Positions 22,576 to 32,761 of a DNA stretch of 53,432 nt are shown here, in pieces. The stretch is taken from the NCBI GenBank assembly GCA_046289925.1, contig JBKBUN010000002.1:1-53432 (forward strand), given 5' to 3'. Both the position numbers and the translations under genes were made by a program. The notes under the pieces are model-generated. The model worked only from the letters and a program-made list of their open reading frames with translations, was not told the DNA's origin and searched no databases. Source of the DNA: Acidovorax_G sp046289925. GTDB lineage: Bacteria; Pseudomonadota; Gammaproteobacteria; Burkholderiales; Burkholderiaceae_C. Within the stretch, counting starts at the first letter, position 1. Every line of letters starts with the position of its first letter.

Positions 22576-24279
22576 TCAGCGGCCGTAAGAGCCGCGGCCA
22601 CCGCCCGAGGAGCGGCCGCCACCGAAGCCGCCACTGCGGCCGCCACCGCCGCGACGGCCGCATTCGGCCATGCTGTCAACACTGGTGCGCATGGGGTCGG
22701 GCTGCGCGCTGCCGCGACCGCCGCGCTCGGGCTGCATCTTCAGCCCGGCCTGGGTGCCGAGGTGGGCATTCATGCGGGGAGGTTGCTCGTCCAGGCGCGA
22801 TCCGCCCGAAGCATGCGCCGGGCGGCCACTCTTGGCATGGCGGCTGCCCGCACCCTGGCCGCCGCGGTTGCCGTTGGCTGCGGGGCCACGCGGCGCAGCG
22901 CCCGGGCTGTTGCGAGACCCTGCCGAACGGGCCGGGCTGCCCTGGCCTTCGGCCGCCTTGGGGGCCGACCGTCCGCCGCCACCGCCGCCGGCTGCCTTGT
23001 TGGCGCGGATGCGTTCCATCATTTCAGCGCGGGCGGCCTTGGCCGCGGCCTGCATCACTTCGCGGCTCGGAGGCTTGCCTGCGCCGCCCCAGATGGTCTG
23101 ACGCCCCATGGCAATCGGCTCGGCCTTCTCGCCGGCTTCAGGGCCGAAGCCGTCGAGCGCCTGCACCGGGATCTCCTGCTTGGTGAAGCGCTCGATGTCC
23201 ATCATGAAGCCTTCTTCGTCCATGCACACCAGGCTGACGGCATGGCCCTCACGGCCCGCACGGCCCGTACGGCCGATGCGGTGCACGTAGTCTTCCGGCA
23301 CGTTGGGAATCTCGTAATTCACCACGTGCGGCAGGTCGTCGATGTCAATGCCGCGTGCAGCGATGTCGGTGGCCACCAGGGCGCGGATCTCGCCGCTCTT
23401 GAAGCCTGCCAGCGCTTGTGTGCGGGCACTCTGGCTCTTGTTGCCGTGCAGCGCCATGGCGCTCACGCCGTTCTTGTTGAGGAAGTCGGCCACGTTGTTG
23501 GCGCCGAATTTGGTGCGCGTGAACACCAGCACCTGGCTCCAGTTGTGCTCCTGGATGATGTGCAGCAGCGCTTGTTTTTTCTTGCCGCGGCCCACTGGGT
23601 GGATGACCTGCGAGATCCGCTGTACCGTGGTGTTGCGGGGGGTGACCTGGATGCTCTGCGGGTTGCGCAGCAAGGTGCCCGCGAGGTCGCGGATTTCGTC
23701 GCTGAAGGTGGCCGAGAACAGCAGGCTCTGCTTGCTTTGCGGCAGCAGGGCCAGCACCTTCTTGACGTCGTGGATGAAGCCCATGTCCAGCATGCGGTCG
23801 GCCTCGTCCAGTACCAGCACCTCGACGGTGGACAAGTCCATGAAGCCTTGCTGCTGCAGATCCAGCAGCCGGCCTGGCGTGGCCACCAGCACGTCCACGC
23901 CACGCTTGATGCGGTCGATTTGGGGATTCATGCCCACACCGCCGAAGATGACGGTGGAGCTCAGGTCCAGATACTTGCCGTAGTTGCGCACCGATTCCTC
24001 CACCTGTGCGGCCAGTTCGCGGGTGGGGGTGAGCACCAGGGCGCGCACGCCTTTGCCGCCAAACTTGCTGCGCGCCACAGCGCTTTGCGACAGACGCTGC
24101 AGCAGCGGCAGGGTGAAGGCGGCGGTCTTGCCCGTGCCGGTTTGCGCACCGGCCAGCAGGTCATGCCCTTGCAGCACCAGGGGAATCGCCTGGGCCTGGA
24201 TGGGAGTGGGGCTCTCGTAACCCTGTTCGAGCACAGCCTTCAGAATGGCCGGTGCCAGGTTCAGATCTTCAAATTTCAT
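22576..24279 (-). CDS. DEAD-box RNA helicase, RhlE-like
   Basis: A 567-residue ATP-dependent RNA helicase. Motifs in order: Q motif (SPTPIQAQAIP), I AQTGTGKT, Ia PTRELAAQ, Ib TPGR, II DEAD (VLDEADRML), III SAT, V ATDIAARGIDI, VI HRIGRTGRAG. From residue ~390 a basic, Gly-rich tail follows and ends in GGxSGGFGGGR-type repeats, as in RhlE proteins that act in ribosome assembly and mRNA decay in the cold. The ATG at 24279 starts the conserved MKFEDLNL; the frame extends further upstream but without family residues. Divergent from ettA. Confidence 0.92.
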   Translation of the reverse strand: MKFEDLNLAPAILKAVLEQGYESPTPIQAQAIPLVLQGHDLLAGAQTGTGKTAAFTLPLLQRLSQSAVARSKFGGKGVRALVLTPTRELAAQVEESVRNYGKYLDLSSTVIFGGVGMNPQIDRIKRGVDVLVATPGRLLDLQQQGFMDLSTVEVLVLDEADRMLDMGFIHDVKKVLALLPQSKQSLLFSATFSDEIRDLAGTLLRNPQSIQVTPRNTTVQRISQVIHPVGRGKKKQALLHIIQEHNWSQVLVFTRTKFGANNVADFLNKNGVSAMALHGNKSQSARTQALAGFKSGEIRALVATDIAARGIDIDDLPHVVNYEIPNVPEDYVHRIGRTGRAGREGHAVSLVCMDEEGFMMDIERFTKQEIPVQALDGFGPEAGEKAEPIAMGRQTIWGGAGKPPSREVMQAAAKAARAEMMERIRANKAAGGGGGGRSAPKAAEGQGSPARSAGSRNSPGAAPRGPAANGNRGGQGAGSRHAKSGRPAHASGGSRLDEQPPRMNAHLGTQAGLKMQPERGGRGSAQPDPMRTSVDSMAECGRRGGGGRSGGFGGGRSSGGGRGSYGR

Positions 24280-24517
24280 GGATGAGGGAGGCGCCCGTCC
24301 GGGGCGCAGGGTCTGCCTGTCAAGGCCACCTGGGGCGGCCGAGCCAGTCTCAGGCAAGACGGGTTCAAAGGCGGGAGCCCGGACCCGACGGTCCATCGTC
24401 CCCAGCAGACTGCTGACGCTGCAGACAACTGGCGTCTGCAACCCCCGCATTGTCGCATGGACCGATAATCGCGGTTTCAACGTGGATGTCCCACGTCCTC
24501 TTTTCTCTGCAGAACCA

Positions 24518-26179
24518 ATGGCCCAATACGTCTATTCGATGAACCGTGTCAGCAAGACCGTGCCGCCCAAGCGGCAGATCTTGAAGGACATCTCCCTGAG
24601 TTTCTTTCCTGGTGCCAAGATCGGCGTGCTGGGCCTGAACGGCTCTGGCAAGTCCACGCTGCTCAAGATCATGGCCGGGGTCGACAAGGAGATCGAGGGC
24701 GAAGCCATTCCAATGCCCGGCATCAAGATCGGCTACCTGCCCCAGGAGCCGCAGCTCAACCCAGAGCACACCGTGCGCGAAAGCGTGGAGGAGGCCATGG
24801 GCGAGGTGTTTGCTGCCCGCGCCAAACTGGACGAGGTGTACGCGGCCTATGCCGACCCGGAGGCCGATTTCGACGCGTTGGCGGCCGAGCAGGCGCGCCT
24901 GGAAGCCATCATCGCTACGGCGGGCACCGATTCCGAACACCAGCTCGAGATCGCTGCCGACGCATTGCGCCTGCCGCCCTGGGACGCCAAGATCGGGGTG
25001 CTGTCGGGGGGCGAAAAGCGCCGTGTGGCGCTGTGTCGCCTGCTGCTGTCCAAGCCCGACATGCTGCTGCTCGATGAACCGACCAACCACCTGGATGCCG
25101 AGAGTGTGGACTGGCTGGAGCAGTTCCTGCAGCGCTTCCCGGGCACCGTGGTCGCCATCACCCACGACCGCTACTTCCTCGACAACGCTGCCGAGTGGAT
25201 TTTGGAACTCGACCGCGGCCATGGCATCCCGTACAAGGGCAACTACTCGGAATGGCTGACGCAGAAGCAGGCCCGCCTGGAAGCCGAGCAAAAGGGCGAA
25301 GAAGCGCGTGCCAAGGCCTTGAAGAAGGAACTGGAATGGGTGCGCCAGAACAGCAAGGGCCGCCAGGCCAAGAGCAAGGCGCGTATCGCGCGCTTTGAGG
25401 AACTGAGCGACTACGAATACCAAAAGCGCAACGAGACGCAGGAAATCTTCATTCCAGTGGCCGAGCGTCTGGGCACTCAGGTCATTGAGTTCCACAACGT
25501 GACCAAGAGCTTTGGCGACCGCGTGCTGATCGACAACCTCTCGTTCAGCATTCCGGCCGGGGCCATCGTCGGCATCATCGGCCCCAATGGCGCGGGCAAG
25601 TCCACGCTGTTCAAGATGATCGCGGGTCGCGAAAAGCCGGATGCCGGGGAGGTGGTCATCGGCTCTACTGTCAAGATGGCTTACGTGGACCAGTCGCGCG
25701 ACGCGTTGTCCGATGAAAAGACGGTATGGGAAGACGTGTCGGGAGGACTGGACATCCTCAATATCGGCAAGTTCCAGATGGCCAGCCGTGCTTACTGCGG
25801 CCGTTTCAACTTCAACGGCGCAGACCAGCAGAAAAAGGTGGGCATGCTCTCCGGCGGCGAACGCGGGCGCTTGCACCTGGCCAAGACCCTGATCCAGGGC
25901 GGCAACGTGCTGCTGCTGGACGAGCCGTCGAACGACCTCGACGTGGAAACCCTGCGCGCGCTGGAAGATGCCCTGCTCGAATATGCGGGCACCGTGCTGG
26001 TCATCAGCCACGACCGCTGGTTCCTGGACCGCATTGCCACCCACATTCTGGCTGCCGAAGGCGACAGCCAGTGGACCTTTTTCGATGGCAACTACCAGGA
26101 GTACGAGGCCGATAAGAAAAAGCGCCTGGGCGAGGAGGGGGCGCAGCCGAAGCGGGTGCGCTATAAGGCACTCAAGTAA
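24518..26179 (+). CDS. ettA: Energy-dependent translational throttle protein EttA
   Basis: A 553-residue ABC-F ATPase (family length ~555). The first ABC domain has Walker A GLNGSGKST, signature LSGGEKRRV and Walker B LLLDEPTNHLD. The arm/linker is basic and helical (about 240-310, RQNSKGRQAKSKARIARFEEL). The second domain has GPNGAGKST, LSGGERGRL and LLLDEPSNDLD. There are no membrane segments. It binds the ribosomal E site and gates translation according to ATP/ADP ratio. The ATG at 24518 gives the canonical MAQYVYSMNRV; longer frames upstream overlap the helicase gene. Confidence 0.95.
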   Translation: MAQYVYSMNRVSKTVPPKRQILKDISLSFFPGAKIGVLGLNGSGKSTLLKIMAGVDKEIEGEAIPMPGIKIGYLPQEPQLNPEHTVRESVEEAMGEVFAARAKLDEVYAAYADPEADFDALAAEQARLEAIIATAGTDSEHQLEIAADALRLPPWDAKIGVLSGGEKRRVALCRLLLSKPDMLLLDEPTNHLDAESVDWLEQFLQRFPGTVVAITHDRYFLDNAAEWILELDRGHGIPYKGNYSEWLTQKQARLEAEQKGEEARAKALKKELEWVRQNSKGRQAKSKARIARFEELSDYEYQKRNETQEIFIPVAERLGTQVIEFHNVTKSFGDRVLIDNLSFSIPAGAIVGIIGPNGAGKSTLFKMIAGREKPDAGEVVIGSTVKMAYVDQSRDALSDEKTVWEDVSGGLDILNIGKFQMASRAYCGRFNFNGADQQKKVGMLSGGERGRLHLAKTLIQGGNVLLLDEPSNDLDVETLRALEDALLEYAGTVLVISHDRWFLDRIATHILAAEGDSQWTFFDGNYQEYEADKKKRLGEEGAQPKRVRYKALK

Positions 26180-26232
26180 GCGTCTGTCCGTTAGGATGGA
26201 AGCCGGAAACCCTGCCGTACTTCCTGCCTGCC

Positions 26233-28653
26233 ATGTCTCAGTCCATTTCGCGTTCCCGCACCGTGTTCCGCGCCTGTGTGGTCAATGCGGTACGCGGTGG
26301 CGAGTCTTTGATGCAGCGCTTGGTGCAATTGACGCAGGGCGCTCTGGCGAGCGAGGAGTCGCAACTGCGTGACATCTATCGCCGCAATCTGCTGAGCGAC
26401 GCGATGCGGCTGCTCAAGCAGCATGAGCCTGCCCTGGTCAAGGGCTACGCCATGGCGCTGCTGGAGATATTTGCGGAGGGGCCCACCCTGTCCAAGGGCC
26501 GGGTGACCGAAGACACGGGCATGGACTTCGGTGAGCTCACCCTCATGGACGACCATGCTGTGCAAGACCAGGTGGAACTCTCCCGCGCCCAGCAGCTGGC
26601 GGTGCACGCAACCGACGCTGTTCTGTCGGAGTTGAACACGCTGGTGAGTTCCGCCCAGGGATTGCGCAGTGTGCAGCCTGAACGCAATCCGCTGCGTCCG
26701 GAGTCCTACATCCGTGCCTTGCAGCGCGTGACGGGTGAAACCGGGGTCCCGGGTGAAGTACGTCAGGTCTGGCTTGAGCGCATGCGCGATCAGATCGGCC
26801 CTTTGTTGGCCGACGAGTACCGCACCATCATCCGGAGCCTGCGAGAGCATGGGGTGGAGCCCGTCGGTTACGCCGTTGCGGGCAGTGGTGGTCGCAGCGG
26901 TTATGGATCGGTGTATGGCGGTGCCTACACAGGAGGGTATGGCGGCGGGCCTGGTAGCGGGTACGGTGTATCGGGTGCCACGCCGCTCAGCGGTTACGGC
27001 GCAAACATTTATGGTCGGGCTGGTGCGACGGCGGCCCCTGGCTGGACAGGGGAGTCCCAACAGGCCCAGCTCGCGGCAGAGGCCGAGGAGGCCCTGCTGA
27101 CGGTGGGCATCCTGCGCCAGATGTTGGCGGGTGGTGGCGATCCGTTCGATCCGCTGGTATCGGCCGCTCCGGTGGTGGGCGGACCGGCGGTGGTGCCAGC
27201 CGGGGCGGCTCTGCCCGTGGTTGGGCGTGGCCCTGGATGGAGCGAGTCGCGCGCCGTGGCGGCAACTGGCGCGGCGGGCTTGTCTGCCGCCTATTTGCCG
27301 CAAGCCGCTGCTGAAGCCATGGAGGATATCGCGCAGTTGGAGCGCATTGTCGGCCGTCTGACCGGCTCTACGCCTTCGTCGAGCGCTCCGCTCTCTGGCT
27401 GGCGCGGTGCGCCGGCGGCGGCAGCGCCGCGCGTTTACACCGTGCCCATGGGAGCCGCCACAGAATCCCCGGCGCATGCGGCCGAGGTGGTGGCTCGCAT
27501 GATGGAGAATATCGCGCAGGACACCCGCCTTCTGCCCCCGGTGCTGCGCGCCGTGCAGAATTTGGCGCCCGCGCTGCAACGATTGGTGCGCCATGATCTC
27601 GGCTTCTTCAACGATGCGGCCCACCCCGCGCGCAGACTCTTGGATGAGATGACCGAGCGCAGCCTGGGATTCGCTTCGGAGACTGCGCCAGGCTTTAGCC
27701 AGTTTATGAAGCTCATGGACGAGGCGGTGGCGCACCTCACCAAGGTGGATATTCAGGACGCAGGGCCTTTCGATACGGTGCTCAAAGCGTTGCAGAACGC
27801 CTGGGACGTGCAGCAGCAACGCCTTCGCGCACACCAGTTGGCCAAAGAGCGGGCCAAACGGCAGGAGCAGCGTCGGCGCAGTTACATCGCCCGCATGACG
27901 GAGCGTCTGCAGGAACTGCCAGGGCTCGCAGAGGTGCCGCAAGACATTGCGGCTTTTGTGACCGGGCCCTGGCTGGAGGTCGCAGCCCATGCCTATCTGG
28001 CGCAATTCCCTGCGGATGCCGAAGCTTCGGACGAGGACGCCGACGAAGACCCCAAGGGTTGTCTCGCTCTGGTGTCGACCCTGCTGTGGAGTGCGCAGCC
28101 CGAGCGCACGCGGCATGAGCCGGAGCGCCTGTCGGCTGCCATTCCTGCACTGCTGGCCAGTCTGCGCGAGGGATTGGACGCCATCCAGTATCCGGAGGCC
28201 AAGTCCAGTGCTTTTCTGGAGCGGCTGGTATCCCTGCACCAAGCGGCTTTCGAGTCGGGGGCGTCCCGCCATGGCGATGGGCTGCAGGCATTGGTCGATC
28301 CCGACGAATTGGCGGAACACGTGCTGCTATCAGACGAAGTTGTGGAGCCTGAGCATGACGCGTCGGGGGCGTTGAGCACCACCGAGCGTGATACGGCTGC
28401 TACGGAAGACGCGTTGCGCATCGGGTGCTGGGTGGAGATCGCAAGCCACCAGCGCGTCGTACGCACGCAACTGACGTGGTGCAGTCCTCAGAGGACTTTG
28501 TTTCTCTTCACCGCACCGGATGGCAGCACACAGTCGATGACGCGGCGGGTGCGGGACAAGATGATCGCCGACGGTCAGCTGAAGCTGGTTCCAGCCATTG
28601 CGGGTGCCGATAAGGCATCTGCCTCTGCCACGGGCCGCGCGCAGGGGCGATGA
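26233..28653 (+). CDS. DUF1631 domain protein, first of two tandem paralogues
   Basis: An 806-residue, mostly helical cytosolic protein of the DUF1631 family; function not known to me. Family blocks include SVQPERNPLRPESYIRALQ, NDAAHPARRLLDEMTERSLGF and the C-terminal RTQLTWCSPQRTLFLFTAPDG, which looks like a PilZ-like or small barrel segment. Between residues ~215 and 260 is an unusual Gly/Tyr/Ser-rich insert (GGRSGYGSVYGGAYTGGYGG) likely to be disordered, absent from the paralogue at 28842. It follows ettA by 53 bp. Confidence 0.85.
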   Translation: MSQSISRSRTVFRACVVNAVRGGESLMQRLVQLTQGALASEESQLRDIYRRNLLSDAMRLLKQHEPALVKGYAMALLEIFAEGPTLSKGRVTEDTGMDFGELTLMDDHAVQDQVELSRAQQLAVHATDAVLSELNTLVSSAQGLRSVQPERNPLRPESYIRALQRVTGETGVPGEVRQVWLERMRDQIGPLLADEYRTIIRSLREHGVEPVGYAVAGSGGRSGYGSVYGGAYTGGYGGGPGSGYGVSGATPLSGYGANIYGRAGATAAPGWTGESQQAQLAAEAEEALLTVGILRQMLAGGGDPFDPLVSAAPVVGGPAVVPAGAALPVVGRGPGWSESRAVAATGAAGLSAAYLPQAAAEAMEDIAQLERIVGRLTGSTPSSSAPLSGWRGAPAAAAPRVYTVPMGAATESPAHAAEVVARMMENIAQDTRLLPPVLRAVQNLAPALQRLVRHDLGFFNDAAHPARRLLDEMTERSLGFASETAPGFSQFMKLMDEAVAHLTKVDIQDAGPFDTVLKALQNAWDVQQQRLRAHQLAKERAKRQEQRRRSYIARMTERLQELPGLAEVPQDIAAFVTGPWLEVAAHAYLAQFPADAEASDEDADEDPKGCLALVSTLLWSAQPERTRHEPERLSAAIPALLASLREGLDAIQYPEAKSSAFLERLVSLHQAAFESGASRHGDGLQALVDPDELAEHVLLSDEVVEPEHDASGALSTTERDTAATEDALRIGCWVEIASHQRVVRTQLTWCSPQRTLFLFTAPDGSTQSMTRRVRDKMIADGQLKLVPAIAGADKASASATGRAQGR

Positions 28654-28841
28654 CAGGGCCGTGCTGAGGGTGGGGCGGGTCGCGATGTTGGCGCCCGTTG
28701 CGCCGGGGCATGCAGTGCGCAGTTTTTGCTTGCGTGAATGCGCACGAAGCCGCGTTCGCTGGAACAATAGCGCCCGTCGAGCAGGCCATGCATGGTGCCA
28801 TGGGGGTGCTATAGCCGCTTGCTCCTTGGGTGCAGTGCTTC

Positions 28842-31157
28842 ATGACATCTTCGGTTCGGACCCGCTACGACGTTCTCTACCAGCAGTGCCTCGACGACGC
28901 CGCAGCCGAGGGTCGTTGGCTCATCGAGAAGCTGCTCGATTACACGCGGTATCACCTGCAGCGCAAAGAGTCTGAGGTTCGCCACCTGGACGACCGGCGC
29001 GCCATGGCCGAAGCGGTGGCGCTGCTGCAGCGGCATCAGCGCAGCATAGTGGAAGCTTTTTCGCCTGCACTGCGCAAGGCCTTCGATGGCGCTTTGCGTG
29101 TTGAAGCGCCCACGCGTGCCAGAGCCTTGACCGACTTGCGCTTTGAAGACCTGGAGCTGTTGGATGCCGGGCAAGTGCAAGACCATGTGGAGGTGGCGCG
29201 GGCCCAGCAGATGACGTTGCTGCACGTGGAGGCCGTGCTGGCGGAGCTCAATCCCTTGATGTGCGCTTTGGCGGGGTTGCCCAGCGTGCAGCCTGAGCGC
29301 AACCCCGTCCATCCGCAGGTGTACTTGCGTGTGCTCCAGGAAGTGATGACTGGTGTGGGCGTGCCCGCTGGTGCCCGCATGCTGTGGACCTTGCAGATGT
29401 GCGAGTTGCTGGGGCGTGAACTGGAAAGCTTCTATCAACGCCTGATCGTGCGCCTGCGCGAGCAGGGAGTGCAGCCCGTGGGCTACCAGCGGGCCGGTGC
29501 GGCAGCCGCCCCAGCGGCGGCCGGTTTCCATGTCAGTAACGACTTTCTGCCGGAGGCTGCGCAAGCGCCGGCGCCTGCCTTGTTGACGGCCGCTAACCTG
29601 CACGATTTGCTGGTGCATGAGGAGGTGCCGCAGCCTGCGCCCTCTCGCTTGGCGGCGTTTGCCCAGCGCTTTGCCCAGGAGTTTGAATCGGGTGACCTTG
29701 CGGGGGCTGAGGACGGGCCCGCATCGGACTTTCCGGTTACGCTGCCGGGGGCGCTGGAGGCGCTGGACCAGACAGACCATGTGGAAGAGGTCCTGCAGCG
29801 CCTGGCTGTACAGCAGGGGCGCGAGCGCGCCGAAGCCCGCGCTGTGTTCTCGGAGCGCATGCACCAGGACGCCGACGGTACCCGGCGGGCGGTGGCGCGC
29901 GAGGTGGTCGTGCTGATGATCGAGAACCTGTGCCGCGATGAACGGCTGCTGCTGCCGGTGCGTCAGGGGCTGCGCCAATTGGAGCCCGTGCTGCTCAAAC
30001 TGGTCGAGCATGACGCCCGATTCTTCAGCGACCGCGACCATCCGGCGCGCCGCTTCATGGACGAGGTGACCGAGCGCAGCCTGGCCTGGGACCATGTGGA
30101 CGGCCCCGGGTTCGCTGCATTCTTCAAGCCGGTGTACAAGGCGCTCAAGGCTTTGTCGGCACTGCAAGAGGTGTCTGCCGCGCATTTTCACTCGGCCATG
30201 GTGCAGATCTACCGGATGTGGCAAGACCAGCACGATAAGCAACTGCGCCAGCGCGAGGCCGCGGTGCAGGCCCTGCAGCATGCAGAACAGCGCAACCTGC
30301 TCGCACAGCGCCTGCAATCGGAGCTTCACGCCCTGCCCGCAATGGCCGAGGTGCCGCCGGATGTGCGCGATTTCGTGCTGGGGCCCTGGGCTCAGGTGCT
30401 GGCCGAAGCGCGGTTGGCCGACCGCAGCGGCGATGCGGACCCCGGGGGCTACCACGCCCTGGTGGGGTCTTTGCTGTGGGCCGCAACACCGGGGGCGGGG
30501 CAGGCCAATCCGGCGCGGCTGACGCGCATCACCCCCGGGCTGCTCACCGGTCTGCGGCAAGGCCTGCGCACCATCGATTACCCGGTGCGGCAGACCAGTG
30601 CGTTTCTCGAACGCCTGATGGGGCTCATGCAGGCCGATGCCCGCGTGTCTGCCGAGCCGTCTCCTGCGGCCGGTGCGAGCCTGGCAGGTCCAGCCTCTGA
30701 CCAGACGGTACCCACGGATTCCTCTTGGCCGTCGTTGCCCGGTGAGGCGTGGCTGGGTCCGCAGGAGGCGCGTTCGTCGGGGTTCATGAGCATTGGATCA
30801 GAGGAATTGCCAGCAGAGGCCGCAGACGCCGACGCCGAGGGGGACGGCGCTGCTGCCGATATCGGATGGGAAGTGGGGGCCTGGATCGACTTGCAGACCG
30901 ACAAGGGATGGGTGCGTTCGCAGCTGTCCTGGTGCAGCCCCCATGGCACCTTGTTCCTGTTCAAGCAGGGCGACGGCAATGTCTGCTCCATGACCCGCCG
31001 GATGCGCGACACCTTGCTGGCCGAGGGGCGGCTGCGTGTGGTGGCGCATGAGCCCGTGGTCACGGGCGCGCTCGACGCAGTGGCCCGTGCGGCCATTCTC
31101 AACAGCCTGGACGTGCCGGTGCGCCTGCTCGATCCCGAAGGCGACGCCCGCAGCTGA
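28842..31157 (+). CDS. DUF1631 domain protein, second paralogue
   Basis: A 771-residue homologue of the preceding gene, collinear with it. Shared segments are LPSVQPERNPVHPQVYLRVLQ, SDRDHPARRFMDEVTERSLAW, ALPAMAEVPPDVRDFVLGPW and RSQLSWCSPHGTLFLFKQGDG. It lacks the Gly/Tyr-rich insert and has a Pro/Ala-rich linker instead around residues 210-230. I took the ATG at 28842 over a GTG at 28830. The 188-bp spacer before it holds no gene. Tandem duplication followed by divergence is the simplest explanation. Confidence 0.85.
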   Translation: MTSSVRTRYDVLYQQCLDDAAAEGRWLIEKLLDYTRYHLQRKESEVRHLDDRRAMAEAVALLQRHQRSIVEAFSPALRKAFDGALRVEAPTRARALTDLRFEDLELLDAGQVQDHVEVARAQQMTLLHVEAVLAELNPLMCALAGLPSVQPERNPVHPQVYLRVLQEVMTGVGVPAGARMLWTLQMCELLGRELESFYQRLIVRLREQGVQPVGYQRAGAAAAPAAAGFHVSNDFLPEAAQAPAPALLTAANLHDLLVHEEVPQPAPSRLAAFAQRFAQEFESGDLAGAEDGPASDFPVTLPGALEALDQTDHVEEVLQRLAVQQGRERAEARAVFSERMHQDADGTRRAVAREVVVLMIENLCRDERLLLPVRQGLRQLEPVLLKLVEHDARFFSDRDHPARRFMDEVTERSLAWDHVDGPGFAAFFKPVYKALKALSALQEVSAAHFHSAMVQIYRMWQDQHDKQLRQREAAVQALQHAEQRNLLAQRLQSELHALPAMAEVPPDVRDFVLGPWAQVLAEARLADRSGDADPGGYHALVGSLLWAATPGAGQANPARLTRITPGLLTGLRQGLRTIDYPVRQTSAFLERLMGLMQADARVSAEPSPAAGASLAGPASDQTVPTDSSWPSLPGEAWLGPQEARSSGFMSIGSEELPAEAADADAEGDGAAADIGWEVGAWIDLQTDKGWVRSQLSWCSPHGTLFLFKQGDGNVCSMTRRMRDTLLAEGRLRVVAHEPVVTGALDAVARAAILNSLDVPVRLLDPEGDARS

Positions 31158-31214
31158 CGGGCGCTGCCGGCCTGCAGCAGCCCCGGTGGGCCGCAAAAAT
31201 GTCCGAATAAGGCC

Positions 31215-32225
31215 CTATGGCCGTGCAAAGTCCCGTGCGCAGGGCAGGTGCAGCCCCTCAGCGGTGGTCAGCGCGCTGGCGGTCTGCACGGCGCGCACGG
31301 TGGCCATGGCCACGGCCTCGGCCGCCATGGTGGCCAGCAGCATCATTCCGGGATTGCGTTGCGCGAGCCCCGTGCCCAGCGCGAACAACGTGTCGCCGTC
31401 GGACATGGTGTGCACCGGGTTGATGCTGCGCGCCAGTCCGTCGTGCGCCGCAACGGCCAGCCGGTGCGCCTGCGCCTTGGTGAGGACCGCGTCGGTGGCC
31501 ACCACCCCGATGGTGGTATTGGTGCCAGCGAGCAGCGGCCGAGGGGCTTCGCCGCGCAGCAGCGCGCGGCGCGTGTCGCGCAGGGCCTGGCCGTCGTCGG
31601 TGCGCGAGCCCGCCAGCACGGCCCCGGTGTCGGGGTGCACCACGTCGCCCAGCGCGTTGCAGGCGATCAAGGCCCCGACGGTGACCCCGTTCACGGTGAC
31701 CGATGCGGAGCCGATGCCGCCCTTCATGGCGTTCTGGATGCCGAAGATCTTGCCCACCGCTGCGCCCGCTCCGGCACCCACATTGCCCTCGGCCACCGGG
31801 GCCGTGTTCGCGGCCTCGCAGGCGGCGTAGCCCGCGGCGGCGTCCGGACGTACCCGCATGTCGCCCACCAGCAAATCGAACAGCACGGCTGCGGGCACGA
31901 TGGGCAGTCGGCCCACGGCCACGTCAAAGCCTGCGCCGCGCTCTTCGAGCCAGCGCACCGCGCCGGTGGCGGCCTCTAGGCCCCAGGCGCTGCCCCCAGC
32001 GAGCACGATGCCGTGCACCTGCTCCACGAGGTTGGAGGGGTGCAGCAGGTCGGTTTCGCGTGTGCCCGGGGCTGCGCCGCGCACGTCCACACCGGCCACG
32101 GCACCCGCACGGGCCAGCACCACGCTGCAGCCTGTGGGGCGGCGGGTGTCGGTGAAGTGGCCCACCTCGATGCCCGCCACGCGGGTGATGCTGCCAGGGT
32201 CTTCAGGGGTCGGAAGGTGTTGCAT
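31215..32225 (-). CDS. P1-family (DmpA/S58) peptidase
   Basis: A 336-residue Ntn-type hydrolase related to DmpA aminopeptidase and beta-peptidyl aminopeptidases. Family motifs: GIEVGHFTDTRRPTGCSVV near the N-terminus, GIVLAGGSAWGLEAATG, and the autocleavage/nucleophile site KGGIGSAS, where the Ser becomes the N-terminal nucleophile after self-processing. Cytosolic, no signal peptide. The ATG at 32225 is used; the frame extends to 32249. It is convergent with the DUF1631 gene. Confidence 0.9.
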   Translation of the reverse strand: MQHLPTPEDPGSITRVAGIEVGHFTDTRRPTGCSVVLARAGAVAGVDVRGAAPGTRETDLLHPSNLVEQVHGIVLAGGSAWGLEAATGAVRWLEERGAGFDVAVGRLPIVPAAVLFDLLVGDMRVRPDAAAGYAACEAANTAPVAEGNVGAGAGAAVGKIFGIQNAMKGGIGSASVTVNGVTVGALIACNALGDVVHPDTGAVLAGSRTDDGQALRDTRRALLRGEAPRPLLAGTNTTIGVVATDAVLTKAQAHRLAVAAHDGLARSINPVHTMSDGDTLFALGTGLAQRNPGMMLLATMAAEAVAMATVRAVQTASALTTAEGLHLPCARDFARP

Positions 32226-32301
32226 GCTGCCGATTATGCGAGCCCGCACACGGCGCGCCGGTCTCGGTGGTGCCAGCCCGCCGCGGTGCGTTCAGCGTGT
32301 C

Positions 32302-32730
32302 TCAGGGCGCAGGTTCGACGTGGGTGAGGACGTACGCGCCTTGCTGTTGTGCTGCCTTGAAGCGGATCTTGGTGCCCGCCTGCATACGCGCGGCCAGCGC
32401 CGCGTCGGGCACGCGGAACACCATGGTCATGGGCGGCATGTCGAGGTTGCGGATGGGGCCGTGCCGCAGCGTGGTGCGGCCGGTGCGTGCGTCCCAGCGC
32501 AGCACTTCCGCGTCGCTCAGCCCGTCGTCGGTGGCGGTTGTAGCGCCAGGTGCCGGGGCGGTGGCGGTGGCATGGCCCGCGTGGGCGCTGTGGGTATCGG
32601 GCGTCGCAGCAGTTTGGGCCTGGGCGACGGCAGTGGTCAGCGCCCAGACGGCGGCAGCCGCCCAGGCAGCGCGCAAAGGCGTGGCCGCCTGCGGGTGTTC
32701 GTTGTGCAGGAAAGGAGTGCGAATCGGCAT
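32302..32730 (-). CDS. CusF-like periplasmic copper-binding protein
   Basis: A 142-residue protein: signal peptide (cleavage near AQA), a His-rich linker (HSAHAGHA), then a CusF/EcfB-like OB-fold domain from ~70. The Cu(I)/Ag(I) site is visible in RHGPIRNLDMPPMTMVF: the His and the two Met of MTM match CusF, but the Trp that caps the metal in E. coli CusF is replaced (Met in DMPP). It ferries copper in the periplasm. It is last in the copper cluster, 31 bp after the DUF411 gene. Confidence 0.88.
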   Translation of the reverse strand: MPIRTPFLHNEHPQAATPLRAAWAAAAVWALTTAVAQAQTAATPDTHSAHAGHATATAPAPGATTATDDGLSDAEVLRWDARTGRTTLRHGPIRNLDMPPMTMVFRVPDAALAARMQAGTKIRFKAAQQQGAYVLTHVEPAP

Positions 32731-32761
32731 GGTGCAGTCGGCGGGGGGTGGAACGGGGGGC

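Noticed and set aside
26191..28320. 709-codon minus-strand frame opposite the first DUF1631 gene (and a similar one opposite the second)
   Set aside because: The opposite strand has conserved family blocks; the antisense frames show none and arise from high GC.
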